A stretch of 64,000 bases of DNA from Frankia alni ACN14a (lineage in GTDB: Bacteria; Actinomycetota; Actinomycetes; Frankiales; Frankiaceae), in contig NC_008278.1 in assembly GCF_000058485.1 (NCBI RefSeq), positions 1,854,962-1,918,961 of the forward strand, written 5' to 3'. Under the pieces are notes generated by a model. It was not told the origin of the DNA. It searched no databases and worked only from the letters and a program-made list of their open reading frames with translations. Every line of letters begins with the position of its first letter. The first letter of the stretch is position 1. Shown here piece by piece: positions 33,457 through 43,830 of the stretch. Made by a program: the position numbers and the translations under genes.

Positions 33457-34020
33457 TCGCGGCATTGTGAGCCGGTGACGGGTCAGAGGTCACGCCTTCC
33501 TGCCACCGGGGGAGGGCCTCGTGCGTCTCGTCCACACGGCGGGGTCCGCTCCCCTCGTGATCGGCACGCCGGCCGGTCACGGAAGTCGGCCCCGGACTGG
33601 TAGGCGCCCCCTCGCCACCGGTCCGGGGCCGCACTCGTGCCCAGACGAACGCCTGTTTCTCGAGCACGGTGGGGTGGCGGCGGGGCGGGCGGGGTGCGCC
33701 CCGGGGGTTCTCCGGGTCGCCTCCGGGTCTGGTCCGGGCTTTCTCCGCGTGCACTCCGGGCCGTCCACTCCGTGTCGGCTCCGGGCTGACGCGCGGTGTA
33801 CTCCGCGTCTGCGCCGGCGGAATTCCGTGGAATAACCGAATCTGCACTGTTCCAAACCGGTATGCGCGGCGGCAGGGTAGGTGGAGCGGGAACCATTCCG
33901 GTTTCCGCTTCTCCCCTTCCTGACCCCCGGGGTTTTCCTGTGCGCTGCCGCATTCTTTGCCGATCACGTGAACGGTCCCAGTGGGCACCGGCCGTCGATC
34001 CCACCCCACCCGATGGGAAC
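33457..34020. other. Gene-poor gap with degenerate CTCCGGG repeats
   Basis: No convincing coding sequence. Between about 33700 and 33790 the words CTCCGGG, TCCGGGC and CTCCGTG/CTCCGCG recur at irregular spacing. The rest contains no palindrome I can defend. It could be a replication or transfer site of the element, but this is weak. Confidence 0.35.
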
Positions 34021-34248
34021 ATGCGTTCGATTTTGGTCGTTGGGTGGGGTGCGGGTGGGGCCTTGATCGTCCTGCCGCTGGTTGCGTGTGCTGTGACGCC
34101 AGGTGGACGGGCTACCTCGTGGGGCCGCGGTGGCGGTCCGGGTCGGGCTCGGGGCGTGTCTCTGACTGCTGCCCTGTTCCTGTTGACCCTCGTTGCCGGG
34201 CCCGTGCGGCCGGCGGGAGGGGTCCGCCTGGAAGCGGTGTTCGTCTGA
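34021..34248 (+). CDS. Small membrane protein
   Basis: This 75-residue protein begins at ATG 34021 with a hydrophobic stretch (SILVVGWGAGGALIVLPLVACAV) and has a second one (VSLTAALFLLTLVAGPV) after a Gly/Arg-rich loop. Two membrane helices are therefore likely. The stop overlaps the start of the excisionase-like gene (TGATG), so they are coupled. The family is unknown. Confidence 0.5.
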   Translation: MRSILVVGWGAGGALIVLPLVACAVTPGGRATSWGRGGGPGRARGVSLTAALFLLTLVAGPVRPAGGVRLEAVFV

Positions 34249-34565
34249 TGCAAGCTCGACGTGACGGCGGGAACGGCCCCGACGGTGAGCCGAGGACGGA
34301 TCCGGACGATGATGTTCGTCTTTACGATCCGGAAGAGGCTGCGACGTTGCTACGGGTGCGGGAGTCGACGTTGCGGGAATGGGTGCGCCGTCGCAAGATC
34401 CCACACCGACGGTTGGGGCGGGCCATCCGGTTCTCTGCCGATGACCTCCGGAAGATCATTGCCGGGTCGGGGGTGGGGCCGGTGACGGGTACCGCCGCTG
34501 CCGGGCTCGTGCCGGCCTCGGTGGTACCCGTCCCGCTACCGAAACGGCGCCGATCAGGCCGATAG
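34248..34565 (+). CDS. Excisionase-like MerR-type HTH protein
   Basis: This 105-residue protein has the DNA-binding helix pair of excisionases (LYDPEEAATLLRVRESTLREWVRRR, then KIPHRRLGRAIRFSADDL, residues about 25-68). A Pro/Val/Arg-rich tail follows. It should help the neighbouring integrase to excise the element. Unusually, the gene points towards the integrase gene and its 3' end overlaps the integrase 3' end by 12 bp, so the two are convergent rather than in one operon. Confidence 0.75.
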   Translation: MQARRDGGNGPDGEPRTDPDDDVRLYDPEEAATLLRVRESTLREWVRRRKIPHRRLGRAIRFSADDLRKIIAGSGVGPVTGTAAAGLVPASVVPVPLPKRRRSGR

Positions 34566-35771
34566 CTTCTCGTCCCGGCCGGCGTCGGCGGCGCTCGTGA
34601 CCCCGGTGGCGCCCATCGCCTCGGCGGCGTTCGTGACCTCGGCGGCGTCCGCGTCGCCGGTGATGAACGCGGCCTGTAGCGCGTCCAGGTCGCCCCGGTC
34701 GACTTCGGGCAACAGGTGGCCGTACCGGTCGATCGTGGTTGTGATCGACCGGTGGCCCAACCGGCGCTGGATGCTGGGCAACGGCCGTCCGGCGGAAATG
34801 AGCCAGGCGGCGTGCGTGTGCCGAAGATCATGGATGCGGAGCCCTGGGACCAACCCGGCTCGGAGGACTGCGGGCCTCCACACCCGGTTGTAGAAGTGGG
34901 AGTGACGCACGAGGGAGCCGCGCTGCGTCGTGAACACCATCTCGTCGCCCTCCTTGCCGCTCCACACCGGAATGAGCACGTCGACCAACTTCGCGGGCAG
35001 CGTGACGGTCCGCCGTGACGTGCGGGTCTTCGGCGGGCCCAACTGGAGAGATCCGTCGGCCTGGCGTTGCAGCGACTGCCGGACGGCGGTCGTCCCGGGG
35101 GTACCGAGAAGATCGACGTTCCGGGCGGTGAGGCCGGTGGCTTCCCCCCATCGCAACCCGGTCAGGGCCAACGTGGTCACCAGCGGCCGATAGTGCGGGG
35201 GCAGGGCGGCCAACAGCCGTTCCAGCTCGGCGGGGGTCAGGAAGTGCATCTCCTCCCCGCTCGCCTCCGGCAGTCGGGTCCGCGCGCACGGGTTCCCAGG
35301 GCGCATCGCCTGCGGCTCGTGGTCCACGGCGGCCTGGAACAGAACGGACAGCAACCCGTGCTGGTTGCGGATCGTCTTCGGGGCCAACCCCCGTTCCTGC
35401 AGGCCCTTCACCCACTGGCCGACGTCGGTGCTGGACACGGCGGTGAGTTCCAGGCCACCCAACAAGGGCAACACGTGGTTGCGGAGGTCGCGTTCGTAGT
35501 CCTTCGCGGTGCGGCCGCGCACCCCGGACAGACCCGACAGCCAGTACGTCGCCCACGTCTCGACGGTGCAGGGCAGACCGGCGATCGGACGCGGCGGGCG
35601 GCCGTCCTCCACCACGGGCGTCGGGCGGCGGTTGCCGGCGGCTTCGACCAGCGTCTTGTAGACCTCGGCCTCGGTACGGGAGGCGAACTTCTCGTACTCC
35701 GGGGTACTGCCTCGGCCACCCTCACGCCACATGACACGGACGTGGTTCGCGCGCTCCTGAATCCAGGCCAC
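34554..35771 (-). CDS. Tyrosine integrase of the tRNA-His element
   Basis: The 405-residue protein is intact. It has an arm-binding N-terminus (HVRVMWREGGRGSTPEYEKF), a SAM-like core-binding domain (about residues 68-160) and a catalytic domain. Catalytic residues are R207 (LTGLRWGEA), H314 and R317 (IHDLRHTH), H340 (RRLGHRS) and the nucleophile Y350 (IDRYGHL). It recombines the element with the 3' end of tRNA-His. Its start lies 123 bp from the attachment site; that gap holds three GTGCTACCCG repeats, probable arm sites. An ATG at 35771 is the natural start. Confidence 0.93.
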   Translation of the reverse strand: MAWIQERANHVRVMWREGGRGSTPEYEKFASRTEAEVYKTLVEAAGNRRPTPVVEDGRPPRPIAGLPCTVETWATYWLSGLSGVRGRTAKDYERDLRNHVLPLLGGLELTAVSSTDVGQWVKGLQERGLAPKTIRNQHGLLSVLFQAAVDHEPQAMRPGNPCARTRLPEASGEEMHFLTPAELERLLAALPPHYRPLVTTLALTGLRWGEATGLTARNVDLLGTPGTTAVRQSLQRQADGSLQLGPPKTRTSRRTVTLPAKLVDVLIPVWSGKEGDEMVFTTQRGSLVRHSHFYNRVWRPAVLRAGLVPGLRIHDLRHTHAAWLISAGRPLPSIQRRLGHRSITTTIDRYGHLLPEVDRGDLDALQAAFITGDADAAEVTNAAEAMGATGVTSAADAGRDEKLSA

Positions 35772-35815
35772 GCGGCCCTCCTCTCGGCAAGACCCGAGAG
35801 ACAGCCTAGATCAGC

Positions 35816-35862
35816 GTGCTACCCGATGACCATGATCGGTGCTACCCGCACCGTGCTACCCG
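35816..35862. repeat. Three GTGCTACCCG direct repeats beside the attachment site
   Basis: The 10-bp word GTGCTACCCG occurs at 35816-35825, 35839-35848 and 35853-35862, between the integrase start and the tRNA-His end. Spaced direct repeats here are typical integrase or excisionase arm-binding sites. They may also autoregulate int. Confidence 0.7.
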
Positions 35863-35893
35863 ACCCGAAACACCTGGTAGAACGGCTGGAACT

Positions 35894-35921
35894 CTGGGGT
35901 GGGTGACGGGACTTGAACCCG
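35894..35921. repeat. Right attachment site (attR) in the tRNA-His 3' end
   Basis: Identical over 28 bases to 27674-27701 and overlapping the last 27 bases of tRNA-His, so the tRNA stays intact after integration. Confidence 0.9.
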
Positions 35922-35971
35922 CGACCACCGGGACCACAACCCGGTGCTCTACCAGCTGAGCTACACCCACC
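35895..35971 (-). tRNA. tRNA-His (anticodon GTG)
   Basis: The minus strand reads GGTGGGTGTAGCTCAGCTGG and closes with CACCCAC-C-CCA. The anticodon loop TTGTGGT gives GTG. The extra 5' G that pairs with C73, specific to tRNA-His, is present, and CCA is encoded. It is the integration target of the element on its 3' side. Confidence 0.96.
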
Positions 35972-36128
35972 ATGATCAATGATCGCGCCGCCGTGACCGA
36001 CCGGGCCGCGCCGGCAATCCCTTACCGGTACGGATCCCGAGTGCGTCGCCTGGGGCGTCTCACCGAGCGAAGCCATCGTACCGGGCGAGGTCCCCTCGTG
36101 GGCAAGGGGGTCACGGGTGACGTGGGCG

Positions 36129-36857
36129 TCACGTTGCGTTCGCGCGGTCCGGGGTGGTCGACGGGGTGCCCTTCGGCGCGGCGCCCCCGCTCGGGGCGGC
36201 AGGCGCGGTCGGGGCGGTCGGGGCGGAGGCGCCGGCGGGGAGCGCGGCGAGGATGGCGTCGGTCTGGGCGCGGACCTCGGCCGCGATCGTCCGCGCCTGC
36301 TCGGTGCCGGGGCCGGGTGGCGGCACGAACAGGGCCTGCCGGTAGTAGCGCAGCTCCTCGATGCTCTCCTGGATGTCGGCCAGCGCCCGGTGGCCACCAC
36401 GCTTGACCGGCGCCGCGTAGTACGTCCGCACGTACCAACGCCGGGCCAGTTCCTTGATCGACGAAACGTCGATCATGCGGTAGTGGAGGTGGGCGTCCAG
36501 CGCCGGCATGTAGCGGGCGAGGAAGGTGCGGTCGGTGGCGATCGAGTTGCCGCACAGCGGCGCCTTGCGCACCTCCGGCACGCGGGCGCGGACGTAGTCG
36601 AGGACCTGTGCCTGCGCGTCCGCCAGGGTCAGGGTGGAGGCGCGGACGGCGGCGGTCAGGCCCGAGCTCTGGTGCATCTCGCGCACGACGGGCACCATCG
36701 CCTCGAGCGCCTCGTCCGGCGCCGAGATGACCAGGTCGATGCCCTCATCGAGGATGTTCAGCTCACTGTCCGTAACCAGGCAGGCCACTTCCAGCAGCAG
36801 ATCCGACGCGGCATCCAGGCCCGTCATCTCGCAGTCGATCCACACCAGACGATCCAT
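36129..36857 (-). CDS. orn: Oligoribonuclease
   Basis: This protein of about 242 residues is a DEDDh exonuclease that degrades 2-5-nt RNA (nanoRNA) and pGpG to mononucleotides. The motifs are [12 protein letters not shown] (D and E), [19 protein letters not shown] (D) and [27 protein letters not shown] (H and D). I chose the ATG at 36857 ([13 protein letters not shown]). The usual protein is 180-210 residues; here a tail of about 50 residues, rich in Ala and Pro, follows. The upstream gene on the same strand ends 85 bp away, so they may be co-transcribed. Confidence 0.95.
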   Translation of the reverse strand: MDRLVWIDCEMTGLDAASDLLLEVACLVTDSELNILDEGIDLVISAPDEALEAMVPVVREMHQSSGLTAAVRASTLTLADAQAQVLDYVRARVPEVRKAPLCGNSIATDRTFLARYMPALDAHLHYRMIDVSSIKELARRWYVRTYYAAPVKRGGHRALADIQESIEELRYYRQALFVPPPGPGTEQARTIAAEVRAQTDAILAALPAGASAPTAPTAPAAPSGGAAPKGTPSTTPDRANAT

Positions 36858-36942
36858 CCCGTTGACACTAGGGTCTACGGCTCGCAACGTCACGCGCACC
36901 CCCGGGAGGTGGACGGTGTGGTCGGGCTGACGACGGTGGATG

Positions 36943-37419
36943 TCAGCCGTTCACACCCGTGTCGTTACTCACAGTAAACGTTATGGAGGTGTGATCGTTG
37001 GCCACCTGGGTCGGGATGGCGGTCAGCGTGTACTCCCCGTTCGGTACCTCACTGGTCTGCCAGCCCCCGACGTGCGGGTTGAACACGTAGGGGGGCTGGC
37101 CCAGATCCAGCCGATACGGGGCGATGGGCCCGTTGAGCACGAATTCCAGCGGGCCGCTGTACCCGGTTGACACCACGCGGATGGTCCGGAAACCGGAGAT
37201 CCGCTCGCCCGGGCGGATGCCGGTGAAGGCCAGCGGTGTGGCCGCCGGCGGCGGGGCGGGGGCCGCGGTGACGACACGATCGGTGGCGGTGAGGGTCGCC
37301 GTGGCCGCAGCGTGCTGCTGTGGCTGGTTCTTGTCGTACCCGAAGACCAGGATCGGCATGAGTATCAGCGCCGCGAAGAACAGCGCCAGGCCGATCCAAC
37401 CTCGTCTGAGGGCGTCCAC
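36943..37419 (-). CDS. Membrane-anchored protein with Ig-like beta domain
   Basis: This 158-residue protein has one N-terminal membrane helix ([21 protein letters not shown]), a Thr/Ala/Pro-rich spacer and a C-terminal beta domain ([44 protein letters not shown]). The pattern resembles the Ig-like domains of cell-surface proteins. The domain should lie outside the membrane. Function unknown; the position directly upstream of orn suggests shared transcription only. Confidence 0.6.
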   Translation of the reverse strand: MDALRRGWIGLALFFAALILMPILVFGYDKNQPQQHAAATATLTATDRVVTAAPAPPPAATPLAFTGIRPGERISGFRTIRVVSTGYSGPLEFVLNGPIAPYRLDLGQPPYVFNPHVGGWQTSEVPNGEYTLTAIPTQVANDHTSITFTVSNDTGVNG

Positions 37420-37961
37420 GTCGTCCGGGTCCCTCCGCCATGCCGGCCCAAGGGGGATCCGATCACTCTAATGGGCCGGTTCGCGGTGCTGACCAGCGCC
37501 CTCGTCTCGGACCGGTCATGCTCGGGCCGGCATCCTCGTCTCTGGACGGGCAGCGGGGCGGGTGCCGTCAGCGGGTGCGCCGCCGCCGGCCGGGTGGCCG
37601 GCTTGGCGGGTGCGCCGGGCCGCGGTTGTCGCGCGGTCGTTGGCGCACCCCTTGTCGGCTGAGCCCCAGGATGCGCTGCTGTGCGATGCGCTCCTGCCGA
37701 AGACAGCGGCCACTATCCACGCCCCGACCGTAGCCGTGTTCGGGGCTCTGCGCGGCCGGCGTCACATGGTGTTTACCTCGCCCACGGCGTGTCGCTTGCA
37801 AACCGTATGCGGTCTTGTCCGGCCACGCCGGTCCCGTCGGTTCGATCCGCCCAGCTCACGGCGCTCGGGGCGGCTCGCGGCGGGGCGGATGGCCGCCGCG
37901 CCGCCGTCCGGCCGGTGTCCGGGGACACCGGCCGGACCAGCGGGAGAGCGCCAGGGCGTGA
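37420..37961. other. Gap downstream of lon with a terminator
   Basis: I see no gene in this 542-bp stretch. Its right end holds the hairpin at 37906-37937. The rest is ordinary GC-rich sequence. Confidence 0.45.
37906..37937 (-). terminator. Terminator hairpin of lon
   Basis: GTCCGGCCGGTGTCC (37906-37920) is the exact reverse complement of 37923-37937, giving a 15-bp arm with a 2-base centre. It starts 25 bp beyond the lon stop codon. Confidence 0.7.
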
Positions 37962-40553
<2,592 letters not shown>

Positions 40554-40930
40554 GTGGTCCACCCTCACGTGAGGAAGTTGAGTCACCTGGACTGAAGTCC
40601 CATCAGCCTACCGTTGTTCCCGACGTTGCTCGCCCAGAGCGAACATCTGCGGCCGCCCGCCGCCCGCCGCCCGCCGCCGCCCGCGAGCACCCCTGCTTAT
40701 CCGGAGGGTGCTGTGACCGATATATCCCTCTGGATAAGCGGGAGGGCGCGCCGCTACGGGGTGGGTCGGGTGAGGGGCGCGGGTCGGGCGAGGATGTCGG
40801 GGGCGGGAAGGATTGCGGCGGGGGCGTGGTTGTGGGGTCAGGTAGTTGCATGTACAACTGTCTAGGACGCTGGGACGGGCCCGCCAGGGCCGGCCCGCCG
40901 GGCGGCCGCTAGCACAGCCAGGAGGACGAC
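40554..40930. other. Divergent promoter region of lon and pirin
   Basis: This 377-bp gap contains a CGCC/GCCCGCC-rich low-complexity run (about 40640-40690) and a large imperfect palindrome (40695-40739). CCAGGAGG precedes the pirin ATG. No gene is visible. Confidence 0.5.
40695..40739. promoter_or_regulatory. Inverted repeat between lon and pirin
   Basis: GCTTATCCGGAGGG (40695-40708) and CCCTCTGGATAAGC (40726-40739) are reverse complements with a single mismatch, separated by 17 bp. The symmetry and position suggest an operator for a dimeric regulator of the divergent genes. The binder is unknown. Confidence 0.6.
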
Positions 40931-41899
40931 ATGCCCGCCGTCACCGCCGACACCGTCCGGCTGCCCCGGCTGGCCGAGCCCGCGCTCGGCGCCGTCGACC
41001 GCCCGGTGCGCACGATCACGACCGCGCCCAGCGGCTTCGAGGGCGAGGGGTTCCCGGTCCTGCGCGCCTTCGCCGGCGTCCGGCTCACCGACCTCGATCC
41101 GTTCATCCACATGGACGAGATGGGCGCGGTGGACTACGGACCCGGCGAGCCCAAGGGCACTCCGTGGCATCCGCACCGCGGCTTCGAGACCGTCACCTAC
41201 ATGATCGACGGCACCTTCCAGCACCAGGACTCCCACGGCGGCGGCGGCCTCATCACGGACGGTGCGACGCAGTGGATGACCGCCGGCGCGGGCATTCTGC
41301 ACATCGAGACGCCGCCGGAGGAGTTGGTCGTGCGCGGCGGCCTGTTCCACGGCATCCAGCTGTGGGTCAACCTCCCGGCCCGGGACAAGTTCACCCCGCC
41401 GCGCTACCAGAACCTCGAGGCCGGGCAGGTGGAACTGGTCGCCTCGCCGGACGGCGGCGCGCTGCTGCGCGTCATCGCGGGCGAGGTGGGCGAGCACCGG
41501 GGCCCGGGTTCGACGCACACGCCGATCTCCGTCGTCCACGCGACGGTGAGTCCCGGGGCGCGGGTGCACGTCCCCTGGAACCCGGAGTTCAACGCGCTCG
41601 CCTACGTCCTCGGTGGCCGCGGCACGGTCGGCCCGGCGGGGCGGCCGATCGAGGCCGGGCAGCTCGCCGTCCTCGGCGCCGGGGACCTGGTGACGGTGGC
41701 GGCCGACGCGCGCCAGGACGCGGCGACGCCGGGGCTGGAGGTCCTGCTCCTGGGCGGGCGTCCGATCCGCGAGCACGTCGAGGCGTACGGGCCGTTCGTC
41801 ATGAACACCCGGGCGGAACTGATCCAGGCCGTCGAGGACTTCCAGGCCGGCAAGCTCGGCGTCATCCCGGCCAACGCCCTCATGCCGCACCGCGGCTGA
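40931..41899 (+). CDS. Pirin-family protein
   Basis: This 322-residue bicupin starts at an ATG with CCAGGAGG 5-6 nt upstream. The N-terminal cupin has the metal-site motif WHPHRGFETVTYMIDG plus QHQDS and GILHIETP, where His and Glu residues bind Fe or Mn. GLFHGIQLWVNLPA and YQNLEA are also typical. Pirins act as redox sensors, dioxygenases on flavonoids or regulators of other enzymes; the role here is unknown. The gene diverges from lon and shares its upstream inverted repeat, so a common oxidative or protein-stress regulator is conceivable. Confidence 0.92.
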   Translation: MPAVTADTVRLPRLAEPALGAVDRPVRTITTAPSGFEGEGFPVLRAFAGVRLTDLDPFIHMDEMGAVDYGPGEPKGTPWHPHRGFETVTYMIDGTFQHQDSHGGGGLITDGATQWMTAGAGILHIETPPEELVVRGGLFHGIQLWVNLPARDKFTPPRYQNLEAGQVELVASPDGGALLRVIAGEVGEHRGPGSTHTPISVVHATVSPGARVHVPWNPEFNALAYVLGGRGTVGPAGRPIEAGQLAVLGAGDLVTVAADARQDAATPGLEVLLLGGRPIREHVEAYGPFVMNTRAELIQAVEDFQAGKLGVIPANALMPHRG

Positions 41900-42222
41900 G
41901 ATCGGTCGCGGTCCGGGTCGCTCGTGGTGCGGGTCGCTCGCGGTCCTGGCCGGTGGCGTGATCCAGTCCGGTGGTGTGATCCGGGCCGGACCGTCTCTGC
42001 GCGATTCGGACGATCTGCATCGTCGCGTTCCCGGAATGACTCGTTCGGGCAATTGTCTCGGTATGCTGGATCAGCATCCGGATGACGGGATCGGACGTCC
42101 GGTGACGAAATGCCCGCAAACGGCCGCCGGGGCTTGATGCCGGCGGCCCGCGCGCCTACGTGGATGCGCGTGGCGTCCATACCGTCGCTGGCCGGCCGTG
42201 CTGGCATGGGCGAGGGGGCGTC
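41900..42222. other. Promoter region of the Crp/Fnr gene
   Basis: No gene is visible. A perfect small palindrome ATGCTG-gat-CAGCAT lies at 42063-42077, about 150 bp upstream of the regulator start. Direct repeats of GGTGGTGTGATCC type occur around 41950-41985. Confidence 0.45.
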
Positions 42223-42957
42223 GTGTGGCAGGAGCCTGAACCGACGGGAGGCGGGCCCGACCGGGATCCGCGGCCGCGCCGGATGGAATGGCCGGCGGCG
42301 AGCGTCCTCGGTCGGATGGCAGCGGAAAGTCGCGCGGAGATCCTGCGGCTCGGTACGTATCGTGAATACGCGAGCGAAGAGATCGTCATGCACGAGGGCG
42401 ACCGCACGAACTTCGTCGTCCTGTTGCTCAACGGCTGGGTGAAGGTCACCGCCGCCACCGAGAACGGCGGGTTCGCCCTGCTCGCGATCCGGCACGGGGG
42501 CGACCTCGTCGGTGAGCTCGCCGGGCTCGACTCCGAACCGCGGGTCGCGACCGTGACCGCGGCCGGTGCCGTGCTCGCGAAGGTCGTGCGGGCGGACGCC
42601 TTCGTCGCGTTCCTGCGCCGCCAGCCCGACGTGCACCAGGTGCTGAGCAGCACGATCGCGGCGAAACTGCGCTCGGCGACCCGGCGGCGGGTCGAGTTCG
42701 GTGGCTGCTCGGTCGCGGTACGGGTGGCGCGGGTGATCCTGGAGCTGGAACGGGCCTACGGCGGCTCGTCGCCGGACGGGCGCCGATCCGTCGGGGTCTC
42801 GCTCACCCAGCCGGAGCTCGCCGCCCTCGTGGGCGCTGCCGAGCCGACGGTCCACAAGGTGCTCCGGGACCTACGCCAGCGCGGCGTCCTCGCCACCGGC
42901 TACCGGGCCGTGGTGATCCAGGATCTCGACGCGCTGCGGCTCGCCGCAAACCCGTGA
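42223..42957 (+). CDS. Crp/Fnr-family transcriptional regulator
   Basis: From GTG 42223, with GAGGGGG upstream, the protein has about 244 residues. The cyclic-nucleotide-binding domain (about 20-150) shows IVMHEGDRTNFVVLLLNGWVKV and GDLVGELAGLDSEPRVATVTA, where the GELA segment is the usual phosphate-binding loop. The C-terminal winged helix (about 165-240) reads LTQPELAALVGAAEPTVHKVLRDL. It should bind cAMP, cGMP or a related ligand and control transcription. The next gene, 71 bp downstream on the same strand, encodes a cyclase-like protein, which suggests that ligand production or sensing and response are paired. Longer frames start at 42160. Confidence 0.9.
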   Translation: MWQEPEPTGGGPDRDPRPRRMEWPAASVLGRMAAESRAEILRLGTYREYASEEIVMHEGDRTNFVVLLLNGWVKVTAATENGGFALLAIRHGGDLVGELAGLDSEPRVATVTAAGAVLAKVVRADAFVAFLRRQPDVHQVLSSTIAAKLRSATRRRVEFGGCSVAVRVARVILELERAYGGSSPDGRRSVGVSLTQPELAALVGAAEPTVHKVLRDLRQRGVLATGYRAVVIQDLDALRLAANP

Positions 42958-43028
42958 GAATACGGGGCGGCCGTCCTCGTTGCCGGTGACACTGAAACTC
43001 CCCCGGCTCCGACCCGCGGAGGTTCAGC

Positions 43029-43793
43029 GTGAGTGAAAGGCCACCGGGTATCCGGCGGTTGTGTGTCGCGATGGAGATCGACGGGGATGCCGGCGAGATA
43101 CCCGGCGTGGTACGGCCGCGGCGGTGGCGGCGGGATCTCGGCGCCGTCATCGAGGAACTCGGCCGTGTCGACGCTCTGGACCGGGCGCACTGGAACCCGC
43201 CCGCGGTGGGAGGCGGGGAAATCGCCTTCCTGCCGCCCGGAATCGACGAGGGGTGTTTCGTCGCGGAATTCGTCACCACGCTGCGTTCCGCCCTCGTCCG
43301 GTTGAACGGCGGCGTGCCGCGGACGGAGCGGGTTCGCCTGCGGGTGGCGCTGCACCAGGGAATCACCTTCCTCGACGGTTCGGGCTTTATCGGGCGGGCG
43401 GTGGTGAAGGTCGCCGCGCTGCGCGACTGCGCCGCGTTACGAGCCGAGTTGCGGTGCCATCCGAGTGTCGATCTTGCCCTGGCGGTGTCCGGCGATCTCT
43501 TTGACGACGTGGTCGAGCACGACTATCCGGGGTTACGCGGCCGCGACTTTCGGTCGGAGCAGGTGCGGCTGGGGTCGGGGCCCGACGCCGATGCCTGGTT
43601 GCTCACGCCCGTCCTCACCGGGGCGACCGCCCGGCCCGCCGCCGCGACGGCCCCCCGGGACCCGGCCGCCGCGGCGGCCTCGCGGGGCCAGGCCGTCGCC
43701 CGCCGCCCGGAACAGCCCCGGCGGACGGCGGGACCCCCGCTGTCCGCCGTCATCGCGGCGCCCGCCGAGGCCTGGCCGGTCCGCGCCCGCTGA
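43029..43793 (+). CDS. Nucleotide-cyclase-like domain protein
   Basis: The 254-residue protein has a GTG start with GGAGG upstream. The pattern RLCVAMEIDGD, an N-terminal strand where class III cyclases carry the metal Asp, is followed by GEIAFLPPGIDEGCFVAEFV and RVRLRVALHQGITFLDGSGFIGRAVVKVA, then LALAVSGDLFDDVV. This closely resembles the class III nucleotide cyclase fold (strand, dimer helices, R..ALHxG..xG motif). The catalytic residues look degenerate, so it may be a sensor or an unusual synthase. The C-terminal 60 residues are low complexity. It is probably co-transcribed with the Crp/Fnr regulator. This assignment is pattern recognition and needs a structure-based check. Confidence 0.55.
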   Translation: MSERPPGIRRLCVAMEIDGDAGEIPGVVRPRRWRRDLGAVIEELGRVDALDRAHWNPPAVGGGEIAFLPPGIDEGCFVAEFVTTLRSALVRLNGGVPRTERVRLRVALHQGITFLDGSGFIGRAVVKVAALRDCAALRAELRCHPSVDLALAVSGDLFDDVVEHDYPGLRGRDFRSEQVRLGSGPDADAWLLTPVLTGATARPAAATAPRDPAAAAASRGQAVARRPEQPRRTAGPPLSAVIAAPAEAWPVRAR

Positions 43794-43830
43794 GCCCTCG
43801 GGGCCGTGCCGGCTCGGGCAGACTGGCGGG

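Larger units (their letters stand above)
27674..35921. mobile_element. Integrative element at tRNA-His carrying a TIR-WD40 gene
   Basis: A perfect 28-bp direct repeat borders this 8.2-kb segment. The right copy is the 3' end of tRNA-His(GTG), including its CCA. Inside, next to the tRNA, lie an intact tyrosine integrase and an excisionase-like protein. The remaining genes are an HTH/TPR-like regulator, three overlapping unknown genes, a small membrane protein and a TIR-WD40 gene. There is no replication initiator or DNA pump, so the element is either mobilised by others or simply integrates and excises. The size, borders and gene content define it as a genomic island; the defence role of its cargo is inference. 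Confidence 0.88.
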
